From contig VWZW01002668.1 of the NCBI GenBank assembly GCA_013397115.1, forward strand, positions 45,152-109,151: a DNA stretch of 64,000 nt, written 5' to 3'. This DNA comes from Edolisoma coerulescens (taxonomy: Eukaryota; Chordata; Aves; Passeriformes; Campephagidae). The notes beneath the pieces are model-generated. The model saw nothing but the letters and a program-made list of their open reading frames with translations, ran no database searches and was not told the DNA's origin. A program made the position numbers and the translations under genes. This document shows positions 36,893 through 48,637 of the stretch, piece by piece; within the stretch, counting starts at the first letter, position 1; each line of letters begins with the position of its first letter.

Positions 36893-37430
36893 AAGAATCA
36901 TGGAATCGTTTGGGTTGGACAAACCCTCTAAGGTCATTGAGTCCAACTGTTCCGCCAGCACTGCCATTTCACCACTAAGCCATGTCCCCAAGTGCCAGAT
37001 CCACAGGGCTTTTAAATCCCTCCAGGGACGGTGACTCCGACACTTCTCCGGGCAGCTGTGCCAGGGCTGGACAGTCCTTTTGGCGAAAACATTTTCCCTA
37101 AGATGCAACCTCCCCTGGCCTGGAAATGGTTGAGGTCATTTCCTCTCATCCCATCCCTTGTTCCCTGGGAGCAGAGCATAACTCCCACCTGGCGGCACCC
37201 TCCTGCCAGGGGGTTGTAGAGAGCAAGAAGATCCCCCATGAACCTTCTTTTCTCCAGGCTGAGCCCCCCCAGCTGCTCCTCATCAGCTCCAGACCCTTCC
37301 CCAACTCTGTTCCCTTCTCTGGACATGCTCCAGCCCCTCAGTGTCTGTCTTGGAATGAGGGGCCCAAAGCTGACCCCAGGATTTGAGGTGTGTCAGACCT
37401 CGGAGAGGTTCCAGGGCTCTGTCTGCCCCC
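36893..37430 (-). mobile_element. Long CR1 fragment in OAZ2 intron 2
   Basis: In reverse complement this is the longest CR1 copy in the window. It starts at AGAATCATGGAATCGTTTGG and passes CCCTCCAGGGACGGTGAC, GTTGTAGAGAGCAAGAAG and CTTTTCTCCAGGCTGAGCC to GGGGCCCAAAGCTGACCCC. It reaches into the 3' part of the reverse-transcriptase ORF, and a degraded frame on the - strand at 37012-37326 is its remnant. It belongs to a subfamily with a different 3' end (GTCATTGAGTCCAAC) from the other copies. Orientation is opposite to OAZ2. The left end is sharp and the right end gradual. Confidence 0.93.
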
Positions 37431-40110
37431 TCGGCCACCCATTCAGTCTGGCAGTGCTGTAGTTGCAGCAGCCTGAGCTTTTCAGCCAGCAACCACCAGC
37501 ATGACCTGGAAAGGCATCTGGATCCAAAAGCTTAAGTCGTTTTTCCAGCTGTGTCAGCTGTTCCAGTCCAAGGGATGACCTTTCCGAACACGCCTGCCTC
37601 TGCCGGCGCGTGCAGCGCTCGGATACATCCCTCTATAAATGGGGGCTCCCTATAAGTGTCGGCATTTTTGTGTTAGGGGAATCTAAAGCTCAGCCCTCCA
37701 TCCGGGGAGCTCTGCTGGAGCTGGGAATGCCACGGCGCCTGGTGCGGGGGCTGCGCAGCCGGGACGTGCCCTGGCTGGCAGACCTGGCAGGCGGCTGCAG
37801 GTGCAGCACATGCCTCGTGCTTCCACGGGTGCTTCCACAGCTTTCTCCAGCCCCTTGGCCAGGGTGGATCATAACATCCTTCCTTCTGACCCTGCCAGCA
37901 TGCCAGGGCCTCCCCCTGTCCTTCCCGGGACATCTGAGGAGTGGAGCAGGGCTGGAGAATCTTGTGCTCAGTGAATTGGAACCAAGCGGAAGATGGTCCT
38001 CATGGCTTTGCGTTGCTGAAACGGAGCCAGAGGGCTGCGGAGCCAGGGTTTGGGCAGCTGGGTAAAATTCAGTCTAGTGGCAGGGGGTTTTGTCCACAGG
38101 AACGTGGCAGGGGGATTTTGTGTGGGGATTTTTCCAGGGTGAACTAAAACCGAGTGCTTGTTGTGTAAACAGAATTTTGCTTTGAGCAGCTTCCAAAGAA
38201 TTCTGGGCTGCTGCTGCTGCTTCACAGGAGCAGCCCACAGAGCCCTTCTCTTCCCCGGCATCTCTTGTTTGGATGCCTAGAAATAAAAGTGTCAGCTGCC
38301 CCAGCCAGGCTGTGTAAATGTAATTCCCACTGAACCGGGGGAACTGGTTCTGTTAATCCCTGTGGTTGTGCTGCCTTTGGCTCCTGGGCTGTCACAGGGG
38401 GGTTTCAGTGGAACAACCTCACTGGGTTTAGAGCACTGGACATAATTTCTGGTGACAAGGAGGTTCTGAACCAAATAGCTCAGAATGCTTTTCCCTTCCT
38501 ATGGCAGTGCCAGTCTTCCCACCCAAAGGTACACCTCCCATGTCAATCCCAGCCTGCTTTCCTTACCTTCCTCACCCAGTTTTAGTTTTGTGAGCATGGC
38601 AAAAGCATGATCTGTGAGCTTTTCTGGAGAGAAGGATGTTTTCTGGAACAGAAACACTTTGTAAAGGCTTCTGTAAAGTCACTGCTGAAGGATATGTACA
38701 TAAGCCCCTTGGATTTGGGGTTTTTTTTACGTACCTGTACTCAGCCCTGCCTTTCTCTGCTGGCTCATCACAGCCACAGCCTGACCTCACTGGAGCAGCT
38801 CTCAGTGCATTTCTGGTGCACTTGGCCACTCAGACTTCCTTCAAACTCAATGAATAAACTTATTTCCTACAGGATATTTATTCTGGTGAAGTGTAAACTT
38901 GTTTTTCAGCTCAGCTTTGTGGGCTTTCAATGAATGGCAGCTTCCTCTGCTCTGCTTTCTGAGGCCAAGCAGCTCCCAGTTTGTACATGGTGTTACTTTG
39001 TCACCAGTGTGAATGTCCTCGGTGGCTTCTCTGTCATACAATAGTCAAACCAAGGGGCATCTATTTTAAGACACGAGGTAATAGGAATTAAAGCACTGGG
39101 ACAGTGGCTTGAGGAGCCTGGAAAGGCTTGCAAGGAGCTGCTGAATTAATTGCCCTGTTAAAATAAAATACCTGGAGGCTGGACAATTGTTCACCCAATG
39201 ACCCAGTGGAGCGAATCACTGCCCACCCAGGTGCTGAGGAGGGAGGGACACATGGCTCTCCAGGTGCTCTCATGACCTCAGGTATCTGCTTTACTTCTGC
39301 CCTCCAAAGCTGTGCAGGTGCCTGTGAATGTGAGGGACAGGGACACACGAGCCGCCACCAAGCACAGGGGACAGTTCAGATTCTCTGCAGTGACAGTGTT
39401 AACTCAGGGCTCTGCTTCTTTCACTGAGGCTCTTTGCACTGAAACATGGAAATCATTACTGGGCAAGCCAAGTGCCTGCAGGAATTGTCTGAAGGAATGG
39501 AGCTTTAACCACGGAATTGTTTTCTAGGAACTGCTGAGCTGATCCCAAGTGATCTGCATGCTTGGCATTCTCATGGGGCAGGACTGGGGAGGGACGTGTG
39601 TGTTTGTGGTCTCTGGAGAAGACCTCCTCACGAGCTTCAGATCTGCTCTGGAGCCTCCCTGCGCTCTGTTTCCCTCCCTTACACCAGGAGGCAAACCATT
39701 GGTTATAAAATCTGGGAAAGCAATTTGTGGTCACTCCTGGAACAGAAAGGCTGTGTTAGGGATGGGGGAGGCACCGAAAGCAGAAGCTCTGCCAGTGTGT
39801 TGGGTCCAGTTGTGTTCCTGGAAGGGCAGTTCATGAAGCTGATGTGGCTGGAGCCTGCAGTGAGGGAGTAGAGTCTTCTACTCCGAAATTTAATATTATG
39901 TAAATATGTAAAACCACGTTCCCTTACCAGGAAAACACAGCTAGAAATCACTCTGAGAGCTGAGAACTGTGTGATGTGTCCCTGAGCCAGCAAAAGGGGA
40001 AGGGAAAATCATGATCCTCTTCTCAGTAAAACCCTAAGACCATTTCTTTGCGTTTGCTTTCTCCAGTTTTCCCCTGACTGTTCAGGACTTTACATTTTTC
40101 GTTTTCCCAG

Positions 40111-40286
40111 GATGAGAAGATCACTGTTAGCCAAGATGTCCCAGTGCACGAAGGGAAGCCTCACATTGTCCACTTCCAGTACAAGGTCACAGAGGTGAAG
40201 ACCTCCTCCTGGGATGCAGTGCTCTCAAACCAGAGCCTCTTTGTGGAAATCCCTGATGGATTATTAGCTGATGGAAGCAAAGAAGG
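40111..40286 (+). CDS. OAZ2: OAZ2 coding exon 3
   Basis: The acceptor GTTTTCCCAG ends at 40110 and the donor GTAAGT starts at 40287. The exon reads DEKITVSQDVPVHEGKPH, then IVHFQYKVTEVKTSSWDAVL and SNQSLFVEIPDGLLADGSKE. These are the conserved antizyme beta strands that contact ornithine decarboxylase. It ends two bases into a glycine codon, completed by exon 4. Confidence 0.97.
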
Positions 40287-40364
40287 GTAAGTTCTGCATC
40301 CCAAAGGTGCAGCCGTGGCTCCTGGGGGGCAGGACTTTTCTTATATGGGTGATGATGGATGGAC

Positions 40365-40512
40365 ACCCCATCCCTGGAAGTGTTCCAGGCCAGGTTGGAT
40401 GGGGCTTGGAGCAACGTGGTCTAGTGGAAGGTGTCCCTGCCCACGGCAGGGGTTGGAACAAGACAAGTTTTAAGGTCCCTTCCAACCAAACCGTCCTGGG
40501 ATTCCACGCTGT
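40365..40512 (+). mobile_element. CR1 LINE 3' fragment in OAZ2 intron 3
   Basis: Sense CR1 landmarks occur in order: CCCATCCCTGGAAGTGTTCC, GGCCAGGTTGGATGGGGCTT, GTGGTCTAGTGGAAGGTGTC and TTTAAGGTCCCTTCCAACC. It begins less than 100 bases after the exon 3 donor. Confidence 0.95.
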
Positions 40513-42110
40513 GTGCTGGGAGAATGGGCTGTGCAATGGCAGCTCTGTTGATGGTTTGTGCGCATTCTGCTCCCTTGTCTGCAGAGTCTCCCATGGGAAT
40601 ATTTTCCCCCCAGTGATATCCCAGATGAGTTACCATTTTTTGAGTCCCAACACTAATGAAAAACAAGCAATACATGAGCAGAGTGAATCTTTGTATACTT
40701 TGGTATAGAAAGCCAACAAGATTTTCTCTGATATTTTATTATTTTTACATTTTATTTTTCCGCTGGCCACTTGGCAAGCCTCTCTTGGCAGGTTTTCCTC
40801 TCTTTCAGGGAAGGAAAAAACCCCTCCGTCCTATTGATGTTCTCCTCGTCAGTAGGTGGATCTGCTCTTGGAGCGCTGCCGCACTGGTGCCGGGCTCTGC
40901 CAGGAGCTCTGATTTTTCTCTTGGCAGAATCCGGTCATGTTTTGTCCAGACAGCTCTACTCTGGGAAGTTTGGGTAAACGCAGCTTCCAGAGCAGCTCCT
41001 TCCTGCCAAGTGCTGTGCCAGAGGTCTCCGCTGCAGCGTAGATGTGGCTTTGCTGGATTCCTCTGTGGAGCAATCAGCTCCACCTAAATCTCCAAGTAGG
41101 CTTCATCCCTCGGTGACACGAGCTAATTAAGGAAAAACCCACCACTGTGCACCTTCAGGAAGTGGCAGTGTTGTTGCTGTTTCACACTTGTCTCATTTGA
41201 CTCTGAGTCCAGATAAATGTTTGTGTAATTTCTGCGGTTGGCCCGTAAATCTCTGGGCTCTCCCGGGAATGGATCCTTCTGGGAGGGGATTTATTTGCCA
41301 GTGTCATTGTGACTTAAAGCACAATTTTGTCAGGTTATTTTTAGCTGGATGAAACAGCCGAGGAGAGGCCATAATTAAAGTAGTTCATTAACATATTAAC
41401 AGAACCCTTGCAAATTTAATCTCCTGCGCTGCGCTGACGGCTGGTTAATGAGATGTGGAGTGAAGGCCTGTTTGTCACTGCTCTGGCAGCGCCAGTGGTT
41501 ACAAGTGACAGCAGTTGCTCCATGTGCCACCCCGGAGGCTCGCAGAGGGGTTACTGCAGCACTGCTTCCATCAAGAGGTGGCAGAAATAATCCAGCTGGA
41601 AAGGCAGGAAGTGAGGATTCAGGGGGCAGCAGCTGTGCCATCCAGCTGATGCACTCAAGAAATGGCTTTGCCTGCACACACGTTCTCTGGGGACGGTTTG
41701 TTCTCCTTTTCTGCCTGCCATGAGCTCGGTTCTGGGCGGTTTTCCTTCCCAAAAAGCACAGAATTCCCAGATCCCCCATGTGCATTGCCAGGGAGCGCAG
41801 CCTGGCCAGGGAGCAGCTGCGATATTCCGCTTCCTGCCTACGAAGGCTTCGGTCCCAAAGCACCACGGGTGGGGAGGGTGTTTGTGGCTGTGAGGACAGG
41901 GACTTGTCGTGACTCGGAGCAAGGACAGCTCTTGAATCTGCAGGGCAGGAAGCCCATTGTTTCAGCACCCATTGTTCGCTGGAAGGGGGCTGTAAACAAT
42001 CTTTGTGTCCGAAAACATCCAAACAGTTGATAATTCGATAATGCTCAGAGGCTTCCTCAGGACAGGACTTCCCGGAGCTGATGTCCTTTTGTCTTCCCCC
42101 TCCTTGGCAG

Positions 42111-42196
42111 GTTGTCAGCACTGCTGGAGTTTGCTGAAGAAAAAATGAAAGTCAACTATGTCTTCATCTGTTTCAGAAAAAGCAGAGAAGATCGAG
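42111..42196 (+). CDS. OAZ2: OAZ2 coding exon 4
   Basis: The acceptor TCCTTGGCAG ends at 42110 and the donor GTGAGG starts at 42197. It completes glycine and reads LSALLEFAEEKMKVNYVF, then ICFRKSREDR, the helix and strand core of the antizyme fold, and leaves one base for exon 5. The serine after LSALL and the KS before REDR are small differences from human (LLALL and KG). Confidence 0.97.
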
Positions 42197-42404
42197 GTGA
42201 GGGCTGGCCCGCGCTCGGGTTTGCTCCTGACATCCCACACGGTGCTGCTGAACCTGTAAAGAAACTTGGTAATCCCAGGGCAAGACCCATGGGATCCTCC
42301 CAGTGCAGGGGTTGTTATGTGCACAATTCTGGGGAATAGTTCCTGTGGAGGAAATAAGCCCTTTTTGGAGGGTAAGGGTGAGGGAGTGTTATGGTTTCTC
42401 CAGC

Positions 42405-42530
42405 AGATCTGCTGGATAGGGCTTGGAGCACCTGGTCTGGTGGAAGTTGTCCCTGCCCATGGCACTGGGGTGGAACTCCATGAGCTTTAAGGTCCCTTCC
42501 AGCCCAACCCAATCTGGGATTCCATGATAA
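42405..42530 (+). mobile_element. CR1 LINE 3' fragment in OAZ2 intron 4
   Basis: Sense CR1: GATAGGGCTTGGAGCACCTG, TGGTGGAAGTTGTCCCTGCC, GAGCTTTAAGGTCCCTTCC and a terminal GGGATTCCATGATAAG. It is heavily 5'-truncated. Confidence 0.92.
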
Positions 42531-43993
42531 GATCTGCTTTGCTGCCCTGTCATTAAATACTCTGGTGCAAAAAGCTGCTCTTGAATGATTTGAGGGGATT
42601 TTCTCATCCAGAGTCAGTTGATTCCCCTTTTGGTGAGCAGTGAAGTCTCTGGCACCAGGCTGCTGTGACATGGAAGGTGAAACCAGGGGGGGAGTTATTA
42701 GATGGAAAACAAGCACTTAGAGCCTTGCCCTGAAATTCATCAGCTTTTTAAAGATCTCCTGGCACTTCTGTCCTTTCCAGGCTTACAGGTAATCCTGGCC
42801 CTGACTTGAGATGCTTATTGCTTCAGGGGCTGCATTAGGATCTAAAGATAGACGTGTTGGGTGAGAGATTACAGCTGGGGGGCTGGGGGAGGTACCAGGC
42901 TGGGGACATGTCCCTCTAAATCCCACTAGACTCAGGCTGTATCCTAGCCAGTAATTCCAACCCCAGTTCTAATTTTACTCTGCAGCTTCATGAGCTGCCC
43001 CAGCTTCTCCGAAATGAAGGGCCTTAGTAGAGCTAAGCTGAGCTGAGCCCAGGAAGATGTCATCATCCCATATTACCGTGCCAGGAATAATTTCCAAATC
43101 AAGTCCTGGCTGTTATGTCACCACCAGCACTGGTTGCATAGGTGGCCCCTGCAGAGGCTGGGAACAGGGGACGGCCAGTGCCAGGGGTTGTTTGTTGGAG
43201 TTCTGGAGTGCTCCAGATCCTGGGTCCTTGTCTATGCGCTGAAATCCAGTGCTGCCAGAAAAATATCTTCAGGAGCTCCTCTGTATGGTCATTCAGTGTC
43301 CTGGAGCTGATCGCCCGAGGGTGCCGTAGGAATGGGACATTGCACCAGGGTGTCACGGGTCACAGAGAAGCCACTGTTTCAGTGACACAGGCACAGTGTC
43401 ACAGAACCATATCTGAACAGCCCCAAGGTCTGATGGCTCCTGGGCTGGCCCCACTCTGAATTCCCACATGTAACCCAAAGTGGCTTTCCTGGGGTCCCAC
43501 CCCGAGCTGTGCAGAGCTGTCTGGAGTCTCCACTGAGCTCCAGGACCTCCTTATGGAGACAGCAAATGTCTGCCTCTACCCTGAGCAGATTCCTGTTTGC
43601 TGCTCTCTGTCCTCTCTCGGTGCTCAAGGGGTGCTGGGGCAGGACAGAACCTGTGGGATGGCCACGTGCATCCTCGGAAAGCGGGGGTGTGCACCTGGTG
43701 CAGGCAGACAACCAACCATTGCTGTTTCTCACAGGGGGTAAAAGGAACATTGCAGGAGAAATATGGACAAAGCTGCTCAGCTGCACAGCTAAAGTCCCTT
43801 CACACTTAGGAGCAGCTGCGATGAGCACAGGAGGAGACAAAAACCCCTGCTGGAGAGGGCTGTGCTTCTCTGCAGCGGAAGCTCTGGATGCACTCACAGA
43901 GGGTGTCCCATGCACTTGGATGGATGTTCGTGGCTCAAGGGAGAGGTAAAGAGGATTATTCCTGGTGGTAACAGATCTCCTTCTCTTTGGTAG

Positions 43994-44127
43994 CTCCACT
44001 CCTGAAGACATTCAGCTTCTTGGGCTTTGAGATCGTGCGGCCTGGCCATCCCGCTGTCCCGTCACGGCCAGACGTGATGTTCATGGTGTACCCCCTGGAT
44101 CAGAGCTCTTCCTCCGATGAAGAATAG
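43994..44127 (+). CDS. OAZ2: OAZ2 coding exon 5 (C-terminus)
   Basis: The acceptor CTCTTTGGTAG ends at 43993. The exon reads APLLKTFSFLGFEIVRPGHP, then AVPSRPDVMFMVYPLDQSSS and SDEE, and stops at TAG 44125-44127. The LGFEIVRPGHP and PDVMFMVYPLDQ blocks are antizyme hallmarks. The acidic tail is one residue longer and more serine-rich than in human OAZ2. Confidence 0.97.
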
Positions 44128-44570
44128 CTGCAGAGGGGGACTCCAGCAGGATCCCAACATGCTGTGGAGGGGAGAGGGGACCACCTCCTTTCCTGAGGAA
44201 AGGGAAGCCAAGCTTCTGTTGGACTGCAAGCGCATTTCTCATTGTTAGATTGGGCTGTGTATCCCCAGAGTTGACTCTCATTGAAACGTGTTGCCTAGAG
44301 AACTATCTATCACACATGTAATCATCACTAGGAAAAGGAAGATGTTCATGAACTGGCATAGGAGCTCTTCCCATGCAGCTGCGTGGTGTGGGAGCCCCGG
44401 GGTCGGTACCACCTTCGGGACTCCTCCGAACCCGCGTCGGTGCCTCCTGCCCGCCCGGCGTGGGCTCAGCTGGGACACGACCTGTTCATTTCCCACTCAA
44501 GACCTTAAAAACGGCCTGGCTTCGTGTGGGGCACGTGCAGGAGACGCTCGAGTTTATCCTTTAACACTAC

Positions 44571-44576
44571 ATTAAA
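44571..44576 (+). terminator. OAZ2: Weak polyadenylation signal candidate of OAZ2
   Basis: ATTAAA lies about 450 bases after the stop codon. It is the common weaker variant of the signal and may give a short 3' UTR form. Confidence 0.35.
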
Positions 44577-44720
44577 CCCCCCATGCGTCTCCACTCCGAT
44601 GCTGGTTTAACTGGTCTAACCTTTATTTTTCCCTTTTTTTGGAAATTTCTTGCTCTTCCAGCTTTTGTTTTATGCAGTCTTAACCCTGTTCCATGTTCCC
44701 ACTGCACTATCACAGCATTC

Positions 44721-44726
44721 AATAAA
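44721..44726 (+). terminator. OAZ2: Polyadenylation signal candidate of OAZ2
   Basis: A canonical AATAAA lies about 595 bases after the stop, in a T-rich neighbourhood. It would give a 3' UTR of roughly 0.6 kb. Confidence 0.6.
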
Positions 44727-45312
44727 AGGGGCATTCAGATGAACTTCACACACCTGGGGCTGCTTATTTGGGAGGAGCAGTTTCCTGACCTGCACCATGA
44801 CGGTTGGGATGGTGCAAAGAAAAGCTCCTGCCTTTACCCTCTGCCTCAGGATGGGTCCAGAGCAACCCCAAGCCCTCACCTCTGCTCCTGTTCACCTTCC
44901 CACAGGGATGAGCTCAAGGCTTGAGACGCCAGCAATGGCCATATCCAAACCAAAGGGTTGTGTAGAGGCAGGTGCTGGGATGCTCTCCCTATCCAGGAGC
45001 TTTTCCGGGAAGGGGCCGTGGTGCCAGCAGTAGGTCATGGCTCAGCCCAGCCAATGCTGGAGAAAGAGGTGCCCTGTCCCTGTGCTGTGGCACTGTATCC
45101 TGGCTGGCTCCGACAGGCCCCAGGGAAGGGGGATGTGCCCCAGGGCCATGCCCTCAGCTCTTCCTGGCCTGGCTCCTTGTTGTGGGATTGCTCCCGTTGC
45201 GCTCTCGCCCTTCGATGAATGATTCTGTTGGAAGCTGACCATGGAGTCATTCCATATCCACCATGGTCAGTGTTTGGTTTGGGAGAGGTGGGGCTGGGAT
45301 ACAATGTGTGTG

Positions 45313-45318
45313 AATAAA
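45313..45318 (+). terminator. OAZ2: Distal polyadenylation signal candidate of OAZ2
   Basis: AATAAA follows GTGTGTG, with a T/G-containing stretch after it, about 1.19 kb beyond the stop codon. The 3' UTR length it implies (about 1.2 kb) is near what I recall for mammalian OAZ2, so this may be the main site. Confidence 0.55.
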
Positions 45319-45335
45319 TCATCTTAAAATTTGGG

Positions 45336-46309
45336 TCTCTTTTGCCCTCCTTCCCCTCCATGAAAGCAAGGGGCCGAAAGGAGCTCTGCTCCTCCAGCAG
45401 GGCATTAGACCCTCCATCAGTTTAAAATCACCTGGGCTGTCCTCTGAAAGAGGAGCCCTTGGGAATGGGTGTTCCCTGGCTAAAACTGCTGAGTGCTGCT
45501 TCTGGCTTGAGAAGGGCACAGTTTTATCCCTTCTTGAGCTGGAGCTGCCCCGGCTCTGGCCTGAGACTGGAGGGTGCCTCCTGGGTGTCTCTGCATTTGA
45601 CAGCAGCCTGCTGCCACCCCATGGTGCTCCAGGCTGGCACATCCCAGCTGATGGGATGGGAACCCCTTTGCTCCTTCTTACTGGCAAAATTGACTGGTTA
45701 AGTGCAGGATTCTGGTCAGAGGAGCTGGAGTGAGGCTGATCTGAGCTCTTTATTGTGCTGGAGATACGGGGCTGTGCCACTGCATCTGCTTCTCTGACAG
45801 TTCCAAATCCTCTCCTGCCCTGCCTCAACTAAAGGTGGGCAAATGTGGAATTCTCAGATCCCCAAATGCATTCCGAAACACCCTCTGGAAAATCTGGAAG
45901 GTGCCTCCGATATCCCTGGGTGCTGCCTCCCACATGGATCACCTCCGTGGCGAAGCTGGAGGAACCAAGCCCTGCCCTGTGACCGCCCTGTGCGCCCAGT
46001 ACCTCCTCTACCCTGGGCCGTGGTGCAGGGCAGGGCCTTGGTGCCCAGAGGTTCAAGCCTGGGGGGTTCTGCCTCCAGTTCCGAGGTCTGAGTTCAGCTG
46101 CAGGCCCTGCCGGAGCCGTATGTGCCGGGAGAGCCAGATCCAGGGGCGCAGGGCAAAAGCCTTGGATCAGTGAGCACCAGGAGCCTCCTCAGATGCCCGA
46201 GATGGGGGAACCCCCCTCTCCCACCCCCAGAAATAACTGGCCACAGTTTTTGGGGATAAAGGACCAGACTTGGGGGAACAGGAAGAAAAAGCCACCCTCA
46301 CAGGTTTGT
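45336..46309. other. Spacer between the convergent OAZ2 and ZNF609 3' ends
   Basis: About 1 kb separates the distal OAZ2 poly(A) signal from the ZNF609 one. No exon is recognised in it. Open frames on both strands here are mutually antisense and not family-like. Confidence 0.6.
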
Positions 46310-46327
46310 GATTGTCTCTTAAAAAGA

Positions 46328-46333
46328 TTTATT
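46328..46333 (-). terminator. ZNF609: Polyadenylation signal of ZNF609
   Basis: On the - strand, GGAGAATAAATCTTTTTAAG carries AATAAA. It follows an AT-rich segment, and no other AATAAA was noticed on this strand in the preceding 2.3 kb. Cleavage would fall near 46305-46315. Confidence 0.7.
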
Positions 46334-46378
46334 CTCCCTCCTTGCCCAAATGTACAAAGGCAAGAAGAGTACAGTTTG

Positions 46379-46414
46379 TATATATATATATTTATATATA
46401 TATATATAAAAAAA
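46379..46414. repeat. (TA)n tract in the ZNF609 3' UTR
   Basis: Alternating TA runs are broken by TTTATA, then pass into a run of seven A (seven T on the gene strand). It lies about 50 bases upstream of the poly(A) signal on the gene strand and resembles an AU-rich 3' UTR element. Confidence 0.9.
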
Positions 46415-48637
46415 CAAGGAACTTGGTAATAATGTACACTTTACAGAAGGGCAGAGTCAGGAAGACTGAAATGAAACCCAACACAGCAACGCCAATGGAA
46501 ACGAGCTATAAACACCAATGGTCTGACACCGGGGCCGGGGGTGGCCCCGTGGGCAACAAGTGGCCCAGAGAACCCAGGAAATGTCAAACCTCAAACCTAT
46601 TCTGCATCAACTGTTGTTTCATTTAACACCTAAAGGGAGACTCAACTGGGACCCAACTGGGAAGGCGGGGAGCAGCCCCCCGACCCCCTCCGACTGCCAG
46701 CAAAGCCTGCGGCACCCCCCAACACCCCCAGGCACTTCCCCTGCGCCGCTGGAGCAGCTGGGAGCCCGGCTGTGCTGGGAGCCAGGCTGTGCCGGGCCAG
46801 CCGAGGCCGGAGGTAGGAGCAGCCAGCAGGACGCTCCTTCAGGGGTGGGATGTGGGGCTCTCCAAAGCACCCTGACCCTGCCGGTCCCCAGCCCCGTGGC
46901 TGCACATGGCTCTGTGACGGGTGCGGGGTGGGTCCATCACCCACCCTGTCCCTGCAGAGTGTGCTGGGCCACACGGCCCCGTCTCCTTCCAAAGACAACG
47001 AAGAGTGGAAGAAAAATGAGTTAAACGACGAGAGCGGGCCAGGGCCACTGTGCTGCTGGCACCTGAACCGGGGCCGAGAGCAGCCAGTGCCTCCTTTCCA
47101 ACTGGGTACAGTGGGATGGGGAAGAAACGGGGAAAGAAAACAAAACCCAAAACAACAGCTTTCAAACAATTGCTTTTTACAGTATGTACAGAGCCCAGCG
47201 GGCAGAGCATCCCCGTACAGCGGCCCTCGGGGCCGGGTGCGACACGGACACACACAACCGAGACCGATGGCCCCCATGTCCCCCGGCTGGGCAGCGGGAG
47301 AGGCGGGGGGAGAGCAGGGCCCGGCCGCTGCGGGGCCGAGGTAGGGTGTCGGCCTGGGGAGAGCCGCTCTGGGGCTGGGGGCAGAGGACCAGAAAGCCCC
47401 TGTCCTCGGAGCTGGGGAGCAGCCAGGAGAGGGGACCATCTTCCTCCAGGACCTGGTGTCCCCAGCCCTGGCACGAGGCTGGAGCAGGGACTGGCATGGC
47501 CCCACGTGCCTCTGGCAGAACCTAAGTGTGCTTGTTCCTCACTGCGCCCTGCCTGTGGCCTGGGGAAGCCGCCCTAAAAGCAAAAGGTGGATGAAAAGGG
47601 GAGCCACAGCCCCCCACAGCAGGATGTGCCGCCCCAGGGTTTGGGGGGCACTTGCCATGGTAGTGGGGCAGAGGAAAGGCCGGGATTTGCAGAGTTGCAG
47701 CTCAGAAACCAAAGCAAAAGCCATGGGCAGGACCTTCAGGCAGTTCTGGCCCATGCACGGCCTGGGGGGCCCTGGAAGCCTGTGCCCTCCTGCCCCCAGC
47801 CCCATGGAGCCCCAGACCCCACGGGCAGAGGCTGCTTTGCTGGAGCCAAGAGATTCCCCAGCCCCACTCTGGCCATCGACTATGTGTTGACAGATCCTGC
47901 CCACAGGCACAGAGTTGTGGGTGCTGTGGGGTGCAGGACCAGATGAGGGACTGGGAGAGCCCCACAGCTGCCTCCGGCCAGGCTGCCACCCAGCCGCCCA
48001 GCTCGCACCAGGCCCCCGACACCCGCCGAGGCTCTGTGAGCCAGTCCTTGCTTCCCTTCCTGAGACTGTGGCCACACAGCAGGCTCAGCCCCGTGTTCCA
48101 AGTCCCCGCCTGCCCCCAGTCCTGTCGTGAAGCAGCAGCTCGCAGAGACACGGCAGGGTCCCAAATTCATCGAGAAACCTCAGTGCTTCTGTTTCCTCTT
48201 CATATGCACCAGGCAGGTGAGTCGCCTCCAACCTGAGCGCTGGTGCCCAGGAGAATAAATATATCCGCAGGTACCAGCTCATCCACTCACCAAAGAGGGG
48301 TGTGGTGGGGAGTCAGTGTGTGTCTGACAGGGGAGAAGACAGAGTCTGCCTCGGATCACGGCAGGAACGTCAAGCAGTACAATTAACACCATTCAACTGA
48401 TGTCTAAAGGAGTCTCCAGCGCTTCCCCATGGGAGCCAGTCACACGTCTTGTACAGCCCAGGCATCCCGGCGTGTCACATCCTGCCATGACCCAAGGGCA
48501 AGTCAGCTCCCGCAAGCCCCGGAGGCCACGGGCAAACCCTAAACCCTCGAGGGCACCCGTGAGCGCCCGTCCCGGCCACCTCCGGCCCAGCCCAGCCGCC
48601 CACGCGGAGGTGCGGCGGGAGCAGAGCCTTACCATTC

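Larger units (their letters stand above)
31990..45335 (+). other. OAZ2: OAZ2 gene locus (five coding exons)
   Basis: This is ornithine decarboxylase antizyme 2. Antizymes bind monomeric ornithine decarboxylase, block dimer formation, deliver it to the 26S proteasome without ubiquitin, and reduce polyamine uptake; antizyme inhibitors counter them. Coding pieces at 32119-32138, 35325-35482, 40111-40286, 42111-42196 and 43994-44127 join at GT/AG introns of 3186, 4628, 1824 and 1797 bases with matching phases. A 32-residue first frame ends at TGA 35401-35403; a +1 shift gives a product of about 190 residues, against 189 for human OAZ2. The paralogue OAZ1 is excluded by the OAZ2-type start MINTQDSS and C-terminal half. 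The transcript ends near 44.74 or 45.33 kb. The outer limits are estimates. Confidence 0.96.
46310..48637 (-). other. ZNF609: ZNF609 3' untranslated region
   Basis: The stretch from the stop codon at 48638-48640 to the poly(A) signal at 46328 has no coding feature on the gene strand. Its distal 300 bases are AT-rich and contain the TA-repeat tract. The length of about 2.3 kb and the terminal AT-rich segment fit a 3' UTR. A further 3' intron is not excluded because donor-like words overlap the stop. Confidence 0.7.
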
